Positions 55,025-64,000 of a stretch of 64,000 nucleotides of DNA are shown piece after piece (the first letter of the stretch is position 1; every line of letters begins with the position of its first letter). Source of the stretch: Nitratireductor sp. B36. Lineage in GTDB: Bacteria; Pseudomonadota; Alphaproteobacteria; Rhizobiales; Rhizobiaceae. Made by a program: the position numbers and the translations under genes. Where the stretch lies: positions 1,190,578 through 1,254,577 of the forward strand of contig NZ_JACKZY010000001.1 in assembly GCF_020833685.1 (NCBI RefSeq), in the 5' to 3' direction. The notes below the pieces were generated by a model, which had not been told where the DNA came from, made no database searches, and saw nothing but the letters and a program-made list of their open reading frames with translations.

Positions 55025-55510
55025 ATGGCCTGTCAGGACTCCGATACGGCACGTTTGATCGATGTCGAACTCGACGAGTCCGTTGGCCGCGGCACACCGG
55101 ATATCGAGCATGAGCGCGCAGTCGCCATTTTCGATCTGGTCGAGGAAAACAGTTTCCGGCCTGTCGGCGACAAGGGTCCGGGGCCTTACAAGCTGAAGCT
55201 GTCACTTGTTGAGGCAAGGCTCGTTTTCGCCATTTCGCGGGAGAATGGCGAAGCAGTGGTTACCCACATCCTCTCGCTCACGCCGTTTCGCCGCATTGTG
55301 AAAGACTATTTTCTGATCTGCGAAAGCTACTACGATGCCATTCGCAGCGCGACGCCCAGTCAGATCGAAGCGATAGATATGGGACGACGCGGTCTGCACA
55401 ATGAGGGATCGCAAACGTTGATGGACCGCCTGAAAGACAAGATCGAAGTGGACTTCGACACCGCACGGCGGCTTTTCACGCTGGTTTGCGTGCTGCATTG
55501 GCGGGGCTGA
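55025..55510 (+). CDS. UPF0262 family protein
   Basis: A 161-residue cytosolic protein of unknown function, conserved in alphaproteobacteria: [33 protein letters not shown] near the start and [43 protein letters not shown] in the middle, the UPF0262 signature. It starts one base after the DUF2948 stop and precedes the phosphatase gene by 37 nt. Confidence 0.93.
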   Translation: MACQDSDTARLIDVELDESVGRGTPDIEHERAVAIFDLVEENSFRPVGDKGPGPYKLKLSLVEARLVFAISRENGEAVVTHILSLTPFRRIVKDYFLICESYYDAIRSATPSQIEAIDMGRRGLHNEGSQTLMDRLKDKIEVDFDTARRLFTLVCVLHWRG

Positions 55511-55547
55511 AACGCGTCATGGGTGCCGCCTCCACGGGAGTGCGGCC

Positions 55548-55994
55548 GTGAACCCCGGCGCCGCAGACAAAACGCGCGTGCCGCAGTCGGTGCTGTTTCT
55601 TTGCGGCATGAACGCCATCCGTTCGCCCATGGCCGAGGCCCTTGCCCGCCAGATATTGCCGTCTCGCGTTTTTCTGGCCTCCGCCGGCCTGCGCGCCGGC
55701 GAACGTGATCCTTTTGTCGATGCCGTTCTGGATGAAAAGGGGCTTTCGCTTGGAGAGCGCCAGCCGCAATCCATCGAGGAGCTGGCCGACACCAATTTCG
55801 ACCTCATCATTACCCTTTCGCCGGAAGCCCATCACCGCGCACTCGACATGACCCGGACAATCGCGGCGGATGTCGAATACTGGCCGACCATGGACCCCAC
55901 TGTCGTCAGTGGCACACGCGATCAGATCATCGCTGCCTATCGCGATGTGCGCGACCGGTTGGCCGCATCCATTGCGCAGCGCTTTGAAACGTGA
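55548..55994 (+). CDS. Low-molecular-weight phosphatase family protein
   Basis: LMW protein-tyrosine-phosphatase fold. The P-loop LFLCGMNAIRSPMAE has C-x5-R-S (Cys then Arg-Ser) near the N-terminus. SPEAHHRALDM and the late WPTMDPTV, with the general-acid Asp in a DP pair, are consistent. It could be a tyrosine phosphatase or arsenate-reductase relative; the substrate is unknown. GTG start with GGGAG eight bases upstream. Its place before infA is conserved in rhizobia. Confidence 0.88.
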   Translation: MNPGAADKTRVPQSVLFLCGMNAIRSPMAEALARQILPSRVFLASAGLRAGERDPFVDAVLDEKGLSLGERQPQSIEELADTNFDLIITLSPEAHHRALDMTRTIAADVEYWPTMDPTVVSGTRDQIIAAYRDVRDRLAASIAQRFET

Positions 55995-56120
55995 AACAAA
56001 ACCGACACAAATTGACGTTTGCCGGGCTTTGGCTTGTTCACAAAGAGTGATGAATGAGCTAGGTTCCGCGCCAAATTCCGGCCGTCGGCCGGGAAAATCT
56101 TAAAAAACCGAAGGTAACGG

Positions 56121-56339
56121 ATGCCAAAGGAAGAAGTCCTGGAGTTTCCAGGCGTGGTCACGGAACTGCTGCCCAACGCGATGTTTCGCGTCAAACTGGA
56201 AAACGAACACGAGATCATTGCCCACACGGCCGGTCGCATGCGCAAGAACCGCATTCGCGTTCTTACGGGCGACAAGGTGCTCGTTGAAATGACGCCTTAC
56301 GACCTGACCAAGGGTCGCATCACCTATCGCTTCAAGTAA
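56121..56339 (+). CDS. infA: Translation initiation factor IF-1
   Basis: A 72-residue OB-fold protein starting [28 protein letters not shown] and ending [14 protein letters not shown], the typical IF-1 sequence. It binds the 30S A site during initiation. Located between the LMW phosphatase gene and maf, with its own upstream gap of 126 nt. Confidence 0.98.
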
Positions 56340-56365
56340 ACGCTGTCGCGGCTGGTAGATTTGCA

Positions 56366-56998
56366 ATGAGCGCACTGCACAAACTCGTGCTGGCTTCCGG
56401 CTCACCCCGCCGCGTCGAGCTTTTGCAGCAGGCCGGTCTCGAGCCTGATCGCCTGGCACCTGCAAACATTGATGAAACGCCGCTCAAGAGCGAGCACCCG
56501 CGCTCGCTTGCCAAACGTCTGTCGCTGGGCAAGGCAGAGAAGGCGCACGAACGCCTGAAGAAGGACGGTGAGGCAGAAGGTTGCTATCTGCTGGCTGCCG
56601 ACACGGTCGTTGCTGTCGGACGGCGCATTCTGCCCAAGGCCGAGAGGGTAGACGAGGCCTCCAACTGCCTGCAGCTCCTCTCCGGACGCACGCACCGGGT
56701 CTACACCGGTCTTTGTGTCATCACGCCTTCAGGAAAGGTTCGCCAGCGCCTTGTCGAATCGCGCGTCCGATTCAAACGGCTCTCGCATGAGGAGCTTGAA
56801 AGCTATCTGGCGTCCGGCGAGTGGCGAGACAAAGCGGGCGGGTATGCCATTCAGGGGCTGGCAGGCACCTTTGTGGTCAAGCTTGTAGGCTCCTACACCA
56901 ATGTCGTAGGGCTGCCGCTCTACGAGACCGTCAACCTGCTGGTGGCAGAGGGATACAAGGTCCATTTCAACTGGCTCTCAGGTGCCGGAGCCCGTTAG
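56366..56998 (+). CDS. maf: Maf family nucleoside-triphosphate pyrophosphatase
   Basis: Hydrolyses non-canonical NTPs. The 210-residue product has the N-terminal signature [19 protein letters not shown], then [25 protein letters not shown] and [29 protein letters not shown]. It is 26 nt after infA and 1 nt before yacG. Confidence 0.95.
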   Translation: MSALHKLVLASGSPRRVELLQQAGLEPDRLAPANIDETPLKSEHPRSLAKRLSLGKAEKAHERLKKDGEAEGCYLLAADTVVAVGRRILPKAERVDEASNCLQLLSGRTHRVYTGLCVITPSGKVRQRLVESRVRFKRLSHEELESYLASGEWRDKAGGYAIQGLAGTFVVKLVGSYTNVVGLPLYETVNLLVAEGYKVHFNWLSGAGAR

Positions 56999-56999
56999 A

Positions 57000-57197
57000 A
57001 TGAACCAGAGTTCGACTGAAAAAGTCACGCCGCTGCGTCCAAAACGCCCCTGCCCTGAATGCAGCAAGCCCTCGGAACGGGCATTCTACCCGTTCTGTTC
57101 GAAACGCTGCAAAGATGTAGACCTCAATCGCTGGCTTTCGGGCAGCTATGCAATCCCCGGTCGCGCGGTGGACGAGGAAGACGGCGACCCCGCCTGA
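57000..57197 (+). CDS. yacG: DNA gyrase inhibitor YacG (zinc-binding)
   Basis: A 65-residue protein with two Cys pairs, CPECSKP and [23 protein letters not shown], the zinc ribbon and signature of YacG. E. coli YacG binds GyrB and inhibits gyrase. The ATG overlaps the base after the maf stop. Confidence 0.95.
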   Translation: MNQSSTEKVTPLRPKRPCPECSKPSERAFYPFCSKRCKDVDLNRWLSGSYAIPGRAVDEEDGDPA

Positions 57198-57217
57198 TCC
57201 GTTTGTTCCATTTCGGC

Positions 57218-57245
57218 AAAAAAAGCCCGGTCCGAGGGACCGGGC
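57218..57245 (-). terminator. Terminator between yacG and the DUF1127 gene
   Basis: GCCCGGTCC/GGACCGGGC stem with a GAG loop. On the minus strand it is followed by TTTTTTT, ending the DUF1127 transcript; it may also stop yacG transcripts. Confidence 0.8.
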
Positions 57246-57335
57246 AATGTGCAGGCTGCCGGGGGGAAGCCGGCCTAGCGGGAGTCATGCCTGCATAGGG
57301 AGCTGAATCTTCTTGCTCTCAGAATTTCGGCGCTG

Positions 57336-57638
57336 TCAGGCTCCAGGCGTCGCCCCGCCGTGGAGCGCGCTCATGCGTGTGCGTTCATGTGCGATTTCCT
57401 GAAGAGCCTGCGTTGCAAGCTTTCGCGGTGCCCGCAAAGTCACCATGTCCACATCGCTTCGTGTCAGACCGATGTCGGCGAGTTGCCAGTCGGACATTTC
57501 CGACAAATGGCGCATCGCGGTTCGCGCCTGCCAGTAATTCTTTGTCTTGGCCAGAATCGACACTGCAATCGCGCGCACCACGCCGGCCGGCTGTGAAACA
57601 GCGGTCATGGCGAAGGTCTGGGTCTCGGCGCGGGTCAT
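57336..57638 (-). CDS. DUF1127 (YjiS-like) protein
   Basis: A 100-residue protein starting MTRAETQTFAMTAVSQ. The C-terminal MRHLSEMSDWQLADIGLTRSDV is the DUF1127 motif found in small Arg-rich rhizobial proteins linked to phosphate, carbon and stress regulation via RNA. Here it is longer than the roughly 50-residue class. It is divergent from a LysR regulator, a common pairing. Confidence 0.88.
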   Translation of the reverse strand: MTRAETQTFAMTAVSQPAGVVRAIAVSILAKTKNYWQARTAMRHLSEMSDWQLADIGLTRSDVDMVTLRAPRKLATQALQEIAHERTRMSALHGGATPGA

Positions 57639-57800
57639 CGTTCTGATCCTTTGTGTCTTGAACGAAAGTGATGAGCGGGCATCCCATCCGGCAGATCCGA
57701 AGGGCCCGTCTCGTGAACGATGGCAGAGTGACAAACTGTTATTGATTAGTCGAACGAATGTTTTTAATCTCTGTCATCAACATCTATGATAGGTTCTACC

Positions 57801-58763
57801 ATGGCGGCCCCGCTCGACCTCGACCAGCTCTCGACCTTTATTGCAATTGCCGACACGGGAAGCTTCACGCGGGCGGCCGAAGAAGTGCACCGCACCCAGT
57901 CGGCCGTCTCCATGCAAATGCGTCGTCTTGAAGAGCGGATTGGCAAGACGCTCTTTCAGAAGGATGGCCGGACCAATCGGCTGACCGAGGAGGGCGAGCG
58001 GCTCCTGACCTATGCGCGCCGCATGTTGCGCCTCAACCGCGAGACCTTGGCGGCCTTCGACGACGCCAGCCTTGAGGGCCACATCCGCATCGGTACGCCG
58101 GACGACTATGCCGACCGTTTTCTGCCCGAGATCATGGCGCGCTTTTCCCGATCCAATCCAAGGGTCGAACTTTCGGTTGCCTGCGAACCCACAACCAATC
58201 TTGTGGAGCACATCAGGCGTGGAAACCTTGATCTTGCGCTTGTGACCCATGACGATTCCAAGGGTGGTTCGGAGCCGGTCCGGCGAGAGCCGGTGCTATG
58301 GGTGAGCTCGGCAAATCACACGGTGCACGAACGCGATGTGCTGCCCATGGCGTTCGGACGACCCAACTGCCTGTGGCGACGCACCGCCTGCGCTGCGCTG
58401 GAAGAGGAAGGCCGGCAGTATCGAGTCCTGTTCACCAGTTTTTCGGCCACGGTGATCGCCACCGCCGTTCTGTCCGGGCTCGCCGTCTCTGTGTTGCCGG
58501 AATGCGCGTTGCGGCCCGGCATGCGCGTTCTGGGCGAGGCTGATGGTTTCAAGCCCCTGCCCGATTGCCATATCGGGCTCATGCGCGGACATACCGGACA
58601 GGTGGAGATCATCGATGCACTCGCGCGGCATATCAGCGAGAGCCTGGACAATCTCTCCGTCCCGGCATTCATTGAAGAAAACGGCAGTTTCGACTTTCAA
58701 GGCGCGTTTCTCAATTCGCGCAGCAAGCGGCTGCGGCCCGGTCAGGTGATGAACGGCTGGTAG
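57801..58763 (+). CDS. LysR-family transcriptional regulator
   Basis: N-terminal winged helix: LDLDQLSTFIAIADTGSFTRAAEEVHRTQSAVSMQMRRLEERIGKTLFQKDGR (residues 4-57). The effector-binding domain follows (IRIGTPDDYADRFLPEIMARF...). ATG 57801 is chosen because AGG lies upstream; ATG 57786 has none. It likely controls the divergent DUF1127 gene across the 162-nt gap, as in related genomes (inference). 320 residues; the last 30 after the LysR domain are extra. Confidence 0.92.
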   Translation: MAAPLDLDQLSTFIAIADTGSFTRAAEEVHRTQSAVSMQMRRLEERIGKTLFQKDGRTNRLTEEGERLLTYARRMLRLNRETLAAFDDASLEGHIRIGTPDDYADRFLPEIMARFSRSNPRVELSVACEPTTNLVEHIRRGNLDLALVTHDDSKGGSEPVRREPVLWVSSANHTVHERDVLPMAFGRPNCLWRRTACAALEEEGRQYRVLFTSFSATVIATAVLSGLAVSVLPECALRPGMRVLGEADGFKPLPDCHIGLMRGHTGQVEIIDALARHISESLDNLSVPAFIEENGSFDFQGAFLNSRSKRLRPGQVMNGW

Positions 58764-58832
58764 GAGAGCCATGTGGATGGATTTGGCTTGCGGGCTTGAC
58801 CCTGCGGGTGCGGCCCGTCTCAATTCCGTACC

Positions 58833-60404
58833 ATGAACACATCCCGCCCAGCCGATTCGCAGAGCAATGTCGCGGAATTTTCCGTCAGTGAAATTTCCGG
58901 TGCGCTGAAACGCACAGTGGAAGACGCGTTCGGCCATGTGCGCGTGCGTGGTGAAGTATCCGGCTATCGCGGGCCGCATTCCTCCGGCCACGCCTATTTT
59001 GCCCTCAAAGACGATCGCGCACGGATCGAAGCCGTGATCTGGCGCGGGGTTTTCTCCAAGCTGAAGTTTCTCCCGCAGGAGGGCTTGGAGATCATCGCCA
59101 CCGGCAAACTGACCACGTATCCAGGCTCCTCGAAATATCAGATTGTCATCGACAGCATCGAGCCGGCCGGCGCCGGCGCGTTGATGGCACTTCTGGAAGA
59201 GCGCAAGAAGAAACTTGCCGCCGAAGGCCTGTTCGATGACGCCCGCAAGAAGCCGCTGCCGTTCATGCCGCGTATCATCGGCGTGGTCACCTCCCCCACC
59301 GGCGCCGTCATCCGCGACATCATCCACCGGATTTCCGACCGTTTCCCCGTTCATGTCATGGTCTGGCCTGTGCGTGTGCAGGGAGAGACCACGGGCGAAG
59401 AGGTTTCCAATGCCGTTGCCGGCTTCAATGCTTTGCCACAAGAAGGCCCGCTGCCGCGGCCGGACCTTCTGATCGTTGCGCGTGGGGGTGGCAGTCTTGA
59501 AGATCTGTGGGGCTTCAACGATGAAGCGGTGGTTCGGGCCGTTGCTGCATCCGACATCCCGGTCATCTCCGCTGTCGGTCATGAAACAGACTGGACGCTG
59601 ATCGACCTCGTTGCCGATCGACGCGCGCCCACGCCCACGGGAGCTGCGGAAATGGCAGTTCCGGTCAAGGCGGAGATGGAAGCCTCGCTTGCGCGGCTTT
59701 CGGCACGGTTAAAGGGTGCGATCTCCCGTGAGGGAGACCGCAAGCGGCAGGCTTTGCGGGCGCTTTCACGCGCCTTGCCTTCGCCCGACCAGCTTCTGGC
59801 CCTGCCCCGGCGGCGCTTTGACGAGGCAGCGGGCCGGCTAGGCCGCGCCCTCTCGGGAGCCACGCAGCGCAAGCGCATTGCCTTCAACAGCCTTCGCCTT
59901 TCGCCAGCGACCCTGGAACGCCGATTGAGCGAGGCGCGGCGTCGCACCAACGTCTCCGGCGAGCGGCTGCCGGGCGTTTTTCTCGCCCTTGTGCGCGCCC
60001 AAAGGACTCGCTTCGATCGCGACGCAGCCCGCGTGTCTCCCGTTGCCCTTAACCAGCGCATCGCCCATTGGCGTGATCGTCTTGCTCAGACAGGGCGGCG
60101 CGCGGACACTCAGGTCGATCTGCTGTTGAAACACGGGCGCGCCAGTGCGGATCAGGCCATGCGGCTTGCCAAGTCGCTTTCTCACGAAGGTGTTCTGGAA
60201 CGCGGGTTTGCTCTCGTGCGGGGGCCAGACGACCTGCCGCTGAAGCGCGCGAGCGAGATTCAACCCGGTCTCGAACTGCAAATTCAGTTTGCCGACGGTG
60301 TGGCACGTGCCGTTGCCGCCAGCGATGGGCGAAAAACAGCGGCAAGCGCGAAGAAAATCAAAGCTTCCGAGGACGGACCGAAGGGTCAGGGCAGCCTCTT
60401 CTAG
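58833..60404 (+). CDS. xseA: Exodeoxyribonuclease VII large subunit
   Basis: Catalytic subunit of ExoVII, which degrades single-stranded DNA. The N-terminal OB fold is [46 protein letters not shown]. The catalytic region includes [47 protein letters not shown] and [29 protein letters not shown] long coiled-coil-like C-terminal part follows. 523 residues; xseB is not in the window. Confidence 0.96.
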   Translation: MNTSRPADSQSNVAEFSVSEISGALKRTVEDAFGHVRVRGEVSGYRGPHSSGHAYFALKDDRARIEAVIWRGVFSKLKFLPQEGLEIIATGKLTTYPGSSKYQIVIDSIEPAGAGALMALLEERKKKLAAEGLFDDARKKPLPFMPRIIGVVTSPTGAVIRDIIHRISDRFPVHVMVWPVRVQGETTGEEVSNAVAGFNALPQEGPLPRPDLLIVARGGGSLEDLWGFNDEAVVRAVAASDIPVISAVGHETDWTLIDLVADRRAPTPTGAAEMAVPVKAEMEASLARLSARLKGAISREGDRKRQALRALSRALPSPDQLLALPRRRFDEAAGRLGRALSGATQRKRIAFNSLRLSPATLERRLSEARRRTNVSGERLPGVFLALVRAQRTRFDRDAARVSPVALNQRIAHWRDRLAQTGRRADTQVDLLLKHGRASADQAMRLAKSLSHEGVLERGFALVRGPDDLPLKRASEIQPGLELQIQFADGVARAVAASDGRKTAASAKKIKASEDGPKGQGSLF

Positions 60405-60414
60405 CGACGCCACA

Positions 60415-60441
60415 GGAAGCCCATGATTGGGGCTTCCTTTA
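60415..60441 (+). terminator. Terminator after xseA
   Basis: GGAAGCCC/GGGCTTCC stem, 7-nt loop, then TTT only, so moderately convincing. It lies 11 nt past the xseA stop. Confidence 0.6.
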
Positions 60442-60492
60442 CCCCATGGAAACCTTGAGGGCCTACCGTTCCCGCAGAATGAGGGCGGTAGA

Positions 60493-61593
60493 ATGACGAC
60501 AGCGCTGCTGGTTTCCGGCGTATTGCAGAATTTGGGGATCGCGGCGATTGCCGCATTGTTTTACGATATCGTCCTGCGCAGTTGTCCTACGCCCAGTGTT
60601 CGTCACACGCTGGTTGCGATGGTTTTCGGTGCCGGCGCTGTCGGCTCGATGATGCTTCCGGTGGAGGTAGCCCCAGGCATTATTTTCGATCTGCGCAATG
60701 CATTCGTCATTCTTGCGATGACTTTCGGTGGATGGCTCGCCGTCGCTGTTACGACCCTTGCAGCCTTTTCCTATCGAGTGTGGCTGGGCGGCGCTGGCGC
60801 AGTTCCCGGTGGTGTCGGCATATTGATGTGCGCAAGTGCCGGCATTGCCTTCGCCCTCTACTTCAAGGGTCGACGCACTGGGCTGGTCGCCTTCGCCCTG
60901 CTCGGTGTTTTCTGCGCGGCTTCGCTGGTCTCGATGTTTCTTCTGCCATTCGAAACAGCGATAGCCATCTTGAAAAAGGTCGGCCCCGTGATGCTGGTCA
61001 TGAATATTCTGGGCACAATGATTGTCGGAGGTATCGTTGATCGGCAAAAGCGTCAGTTTGAACGTGAGAGCGTCCTTAGCCAGGAAGCTTCCACGGATTC
61101 CCTGACGCGTCTGGCAAACCGGCGCGCCTTCGATCTGCGGGGGCCGGATCTGATGGAATCAGCGAATCAGCGGGGCGACGCCTGCGCACTCATGCTGATC
61201 GACATCGATCACTTCAAGCAGATCAACGATGCGCACGGGCACGATGTTGGAGACAAGGTCCTTCAGCACCTTGCCGTTCTCGTTCGCTCCAACGTCCGCA
61301 AGACGGATCTGGTGGCACGTTATGGCGGCGAGGAGATTGCCCTCGTCCTCCCCTCTCATGACGCCAAACGCGCGTTCAGCCTGGGCGAGCGGCTTCGCAA
61401 GGCTGTCGCCGGAACACCCTATCGCCATGAAGGAAAACTGGACATTACCCTCAGTGTGAGCATCGGGCTTTACGCAAATGACGGTTCCACGGAATCGGAA
61501 GCTTTCACTACCGCCTTCAAGCGCGCCGATATGGCGCTCTACCGTGCAAAGGAAGCGGGCCGCAACCGGGTCGAGATCGCCTTGGCAGCCTGA
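60493..61593 (+). CDS. Membrane diguanylate cyclase (GGDEF domain)
   Basis: Residues about 1-185 hold six or so hydrophobic segments of the 5TM-LYT/7TM type. The GGDEF domain (about 200-360) has TDSLTRLANRRAFD, LIDIDHFKQINDAHGHDVGDKVL and the active-site loop YGGEEIALVLP, then SVSIGLY and ALYRAKEAGRNRV. The active-site motif is GGEEI rather than GGEEF. The first Asp (DIDHFK) is present, so activity is likely. The start at MTTALLVSG is preferred over an upstream ATG. Makes c-di-GMP. Confidence 0.9.
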   Translation: MTTALLVSGVLQNLGIAAIAALFYDIVLRSCPTPSVRHTLVAMVFGAGAVGSMMLPVEVAPGIIFDLRNAFVILAMTFGGWLAVAVTTLAAFSYRVWLGGAGAVPGGVGILMCASAGIAFALYFKGRRTGLVAFALLGVFCAASLVSMFLLPFETAIAILKKVGPVMLVMNILGTMIVGGIVDRQKRQFERESVLSQEASTDSLTRLANRRAFDLRGPDLMESANQRGDACALMLIDIDHFKQINDAHGHDVGDKVLQHLAVLVRSNVRKTDLVARYGGEEIALVLPSHDAKRAFSLGERLRKAVAGTPYRHEGKLDITLSVSIGLYANDGSTESEAFTTAFKRADMALYRAKEAGRNRVEIALAA

Positions 61594-61614
61594 GAGGCCA
61601 AATCTTTGCCAAGC

Positions 61615-61899
61615 TCATGGGCGGTCGATGTTCCGCCATCTTTGAAGCAGTTCTGCTTCAATGCCCTTGAAGCAGAAATAGAAGATCACGATCAGCAGTC
61701 CTTTCGCGAGGATTGACAGGAGCTGCAGGAGGCCACCGTCTGCAATTCCCATGAGGCCATGCTTCAGGATGAATTCGAGATTCGCCATCGCGATGTTGAC
61801 GAGCTGAAACGACAAAAATGCTGTGGCGAAGGCACACAGGGCCATCACCAGGAACAGAACCACCCAGTGGTAGCGCGACAATCGAAGCAGGTCTCGCAT
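61615..61899 (-). CDS. Small membrane protein, function unknown
   Basis: A 94-residue product with two membrane segments, YHWVVLFLVMALCAFATAFLSFQL and LLQLLSILAKGLLIVIFYFCF, joined by a short loop (NLEFILKHGLMGIADGG). Convergent with the GGDEF gene, 21 nt away. No family recognised. Confidence 0.75.
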   Translation of the reverse strand: MRDLLRLSRYHWVVLFLVMALCAFATAFLSFQLVNIAMANLEFILKHGLMGIADGGLLQLLSILAKGLLIVIFYFCFKGIEAELLQRWRNIDRP

Positions 61900-61967
61900 G
61901 CTTGTCCTCGTTTGCGCCGCCGCCCGCGGTCCACTCCCATCACGGGTCGAACTAGCAGTGTCGGCCC

Positions 61968-62582
61968 CTAAAAGCGCCGGCGCACGACGCCGAAAATCAT
62001 CAGGCTACCGCCGATCACGGACGTGGCTTCCCATGCGGCCATATCAATGGCAATCATGGCGCCGGCCCCGACCAGTTCCAGCGCGTCGTCCACCAGCTTC
62101 CTGCGTTCTGCCGGCGTGGCCTGGATCGCATCATTCCTCGCCTTCTCAGCATAGCTGCAACAGATTTCCTTGGACACCTGAAAGAGGCGGTCGAGATCTT
62201 CGGTTTCGGTGATCCACCGCTCTGCCTCGGCAGTATGCGAGACGATGCCGCGGAGCGCCGCAAGAAGTCTGTCCGCGACCTGTTCATCCATCTGGGACTG
62301 GACGAGGAGTGCGCGTTCGCGCTGTGCAAATCGCTCGAAGAACCCGCGGAAATCCTCGAGCCACCCTGGTGCGTCGGTATCCACCGTGTCACGCAAGGCG
62401 ACCACCTCTTCCAGATCGCGCGCGTATTCCGGATCGGCCAACACCTCCGAAAAGGTTCGACAGCCGATCTCCAAAATTTCTGAAAGCTCCTGGTTCGAAA
62501 TCGGCCGGTCGGGTGGCGGAAAGCTCAACCACATCCTGTTTGTGGCCATTACCCAAAACTTCTCATCGACCAGAACACCCAT
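61968..62582 (-). CDS. Hypothetical helical protein with a C-terminal hydrophobic segment
   Basis: A 204-residue protein from MGVLVDEKFWVMATNRMWLS, with GGGAGGAA before the ATG. The middle is charged and helical (ELSEILEIGCRTFSEVLADPEYARDLEEVV). The end is hydrophobic (ELVGAGAMIAIDMAAWEATSVIGGSLMIFGVV), ending in RRRF. No family recognised. Its proximity to the small membrane-protein gene (68 nt) suggests a shared transcript. Confidence 0.65.
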   Translation of the reverse strand: MGVLVDEKFWVMATNRMWLSFPPPDRPISNQELSEILEIGCRTFSEVLADPEYARDLEEVVALRDTVDTDAPGWLEDFRGFFERFAQRERALLVQSQMDEQVADRLLAALRGIVSHTAEAERWITETEDLDRLFQVSKEICCSYAEKARNDAIQATPAERRKLVDDALELVGAGAMIAIDMAAWEATSVIGGSLMIFGVVRRRF

Positions 62583-62742
62583 CTCTTCCTCCCTGCCTCG
62601 GGCATGGTGGCAGTCTGGGAGAAGCAACAGAGATCGGCAAATGATAAAAAGGCGTAGGCTGCCACCAGGAAACCCGCAGCACCGGGCCTGAATTGCTGTA
62701 ACGCGGCGAAGAAAGGATCGAGGCAGAAGAAATTGGGAGAAA

Positions 62743-62819
62743 TGGTACGGTTGGGTGGATTCGAACCACCGACCTCAGGAGCCACAATCCTGCGCTCTAA
62801 CCAACTGAGCTACAACCGC
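62743..62819 (-). tRNA. tRNA-His (GTG), alphaproteobacterial form
   Basis: A 77-nt cloverleaf: anticodon stem CAGGA/TCCTG with loop TTGTGGC (anticodon GTG). The acceptor GCGGTTG pairs with CAACCGT, giving a G1-U72 pair and A73, without an encoded G-1 partner. This matches the unusual tRNA-His of alphaproteobacteria. Confidence 0.95.
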
Positions 62820-62889
62820 ACGTGACCGGTGACCGGCGTCCGCGTCAATACGGGCAAATGATCGCTTTTTCAAGCCAAAAGAACAAAAG

Positions 62890-62923
62890 AAAAAAAGACC
62901 GGGGGGAGGATCCCGGTCTTTTT
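62890..62923. terminator. Terminator near the phasin gene
   Basis: GACCGGG/CCCGGTC stem with an 8-nt loop, poly-A on the left and TTTTT on the right, so it can work in both directions. It ends the phasin transcript, though about 90 nt after the stop. Confidence 0.75.
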
Positions 62924-63013
62924 CACAAGGGACCGAAGGGAGGAGGTTTCGGGCCCACTCGGCAGCGACGGGAGGAGGAAGGCGCTGCCGGACTTTCTTT
63001 TGCGCTAAACGCC

Positions 63014-63469
63014 TCAGGCGACGCGAAGTTCCTTGACCGTTTTCTCGAAGACATCCTTCATCGGCTTTGCAACCGTTTCGGCCGACTTCTGCGAGGTAGC
63101 CTGGAAGTCCTTCATCTGGTCCACAGCCACTTCCATGCGCTTGCGCATGAAGTTGCTCTGCATCTCGATCAACTCTGCGAAGGAACGGGCGCCAGCCAGA
63201 GCCTCAAGATGGGCCAGATTGGCTTCGGTGCCCTCGCGCAGCGCAGCAATCGACTTGGTGGTGAACTCGTTGCCAGCCGATTTGGCATTTTCAAAGGTCG
63301 CCTCGAGAGCCTTCTGGGTCTCCTCGGCATTCACCTTCATGCGAGCGTAGACTTCCTTCGTCTGCTCGGCGCTCTTTTCGGCGAAAGCGCGAAACTGCTC
63401 GCTCGCCTGCGTCGCGTCAAACGCTGGGAACTCAACGGTTCCGTTGTCTTTCTGCGTGGTCTTGGTCAT
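63014..63469 (-). CDS. Phasin family protein
   Basis: A 151-residue helical protein (start MTKTTQKDNGTVEFPAFDATQASEQFRAFAEK). The phasin_2 pattern is visible: SFAELIEMQSNFMRKRMEVAVDQMKDFQATSQKSAETVAKPM. It coats polyhydroxyalkanoate granules, though some rhizobial phasins act more broadly. AAAGGA lies eight bases before the chosen ATG; ATG 63496 is an alternative start. A long A/T-rich leader lies upstream. Confidence 0.88.
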   Translation of the reverse strand: MTKTTQKDNGTVEFPAFDATQASEQFRAFAEKSAEQTKEVYARMKVNAEETQKALEATFENAKSAGNEFTTKSIAALREGTEANLAHLEALAGARSFAELIEMQSNFMRKRMEVAVDQMKDFQATSQKSAETVAKPMKDVFEKTVKELRVA

Positions 63470-63820
63470 ATCCAAGGTCCTTTGGTTCTCGTTCATGGCG
63501 GTCTCCGTCTGGTTGACACCCGCCCGACAATTCATGGAGCGTATATAGCACCTCCTATTGTGCATTGCAACATTCATGTTGCGATGCAGCATTTTTGCCC
63601 GCAGGCGATTAACCAATCAGCGAGAATTCATAGCCATCGGCCATATGCATTTGTGGACCTCGCCGCCACATGCTTTTATTAATAAGGTGTTAACGTCGTT
63701 GTCGGGATGCCGCGTTCTGCGGTTGAGGATGGCAGCCCGATGCTGTTTGAACCGTTGCGATTGCCGTGTCCTGCGAATCTCCGGCCGGCCCGCGTGAAGA
63801 AAATTGTTTGGCTCGTTTGA

Positions 63821-64000
63821 ATGGCGTCTGTCTCATATTCCTTTGTTGACATAGCGGTTCTGGATCAGGTGCGGGAGCGCTTTGCGGCTGGCGACGCCCT
63901 GCTCATCCTCACCACCGCACTCGACACGGTAATCTGGGCGAACGGCCCGGGTGCCGCGCTGATCGGCCATCGCAATATCGATGAAGCCATTGGCGCCGAG
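63821..64000 (+). CDS. N-terminus of a sensor-kinase-like protein (cut by window end)
   Basis: The first 60 codons read MASVSYSFVDIAVLDQVRERFAAGDALLILTTALDTVIWANGPGAALIGHRNIDEAIG, resembling the start of rhizobial PAS-type sensor kinases of the PdhS/DivJ group. The frame is open to the window end. The kinase domain is outside, so the assignment is tentative. Confidence 0.6.
   Translation, partial: MASVSYSFVDIAVLDQVRERFAAGDALLILTTALDTVIWANGPGAALIGHRNIDEAIGAE

Overview
The window is a GC-rich alphaproteobacterial chromosome segment. Gene content and order point to Hyphomicrobiales (Rhizobiales), probably a Phyllobacteriaceae-like lineage: rpmH-rnpA-yidC, the alphaproteobacterial-type gshA beside rsmE, murA-DUF2948-UPF0262-phosphatase-infA-maf-yacG, DUF3422, DUF1127, phasin, HWE kinase, and a tRNA-His with A73 and no G-1. 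The family-level placement is inference.

Layout. 0.1-7.4 kb (minus): membrane insertion, RNase P and L34, a PaiB-like regulator, DUF937, glutathione synthesis and rsmE. 7.7-12.2 kb (minus): a metallophosphatase and lutCBA for L-lactate oxidation, headed by a FadR/LldR-type regulator. 12.4-18.4 kb (plus): DUF3422, then glcD-glcE-(small membrane protein)-glcF for glycolate oxidation. 18.4-25.8 kb: L,D-transpeptidase, tag, groES-groEL behind an RpoH-like promoter and a perfect CIRCE operator, chaA, fumC and DoxX. 26-31.5 kb: a VTT-domain membrane protein with a mercuric-reductase-like flavoprotein, an orphan histidine kinase, tRNA-Arg and a putative membrane regulator. 32.2-34.6 kb: a complete galactitol-type sugar PTS (IIC-IIA-IIB). 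34.6-42.4 kb: alpha/beta hydrolase, a roughly 1,355-residue repeat-rich surface protein, an IS3-family relic, an HWE kinase and a YciE-like ferritin-fold protein.

42.90-52.53 kb is an integrated mobile island of about 9.6 kb. It sits at the 3' end of tRNA-Thr(GGT) and is bounded by a 23-bp direct repeat of the tRNA end. Just inside each end lies a matching pair of 13-bp-spaced GGTGTAGA repeats, probably integrase arm sites. It carries a tyrosine integrase, a serine recombinase with res-like repeats, a standalone TIR protein, a PD-(D/E)XK-like protein, an HNH nuclease, a family-A-polymerase-palm-like protein overlapped by an RNase HI gene, a degenerate HNH-like protein, iteron-like repeats, a BRO antirepressor remnant and the tail of a second integrase. 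This is the accessory region most likely to hold something undescribed. A weaker third tRNA-end-like copy at 40,143 hints at earlier insertions at the same locus.

52.8-64 kb returns to core genes: murA cluster, DUF1127/LysR pair, xseA, a GGDEF protein, tRNA-His, a phasin and the start of a sensor-kinase-like gene cut by the window end. hisD, which sits between the DUF2948 and UPF0262 genes in several relatives, is absent from that position.
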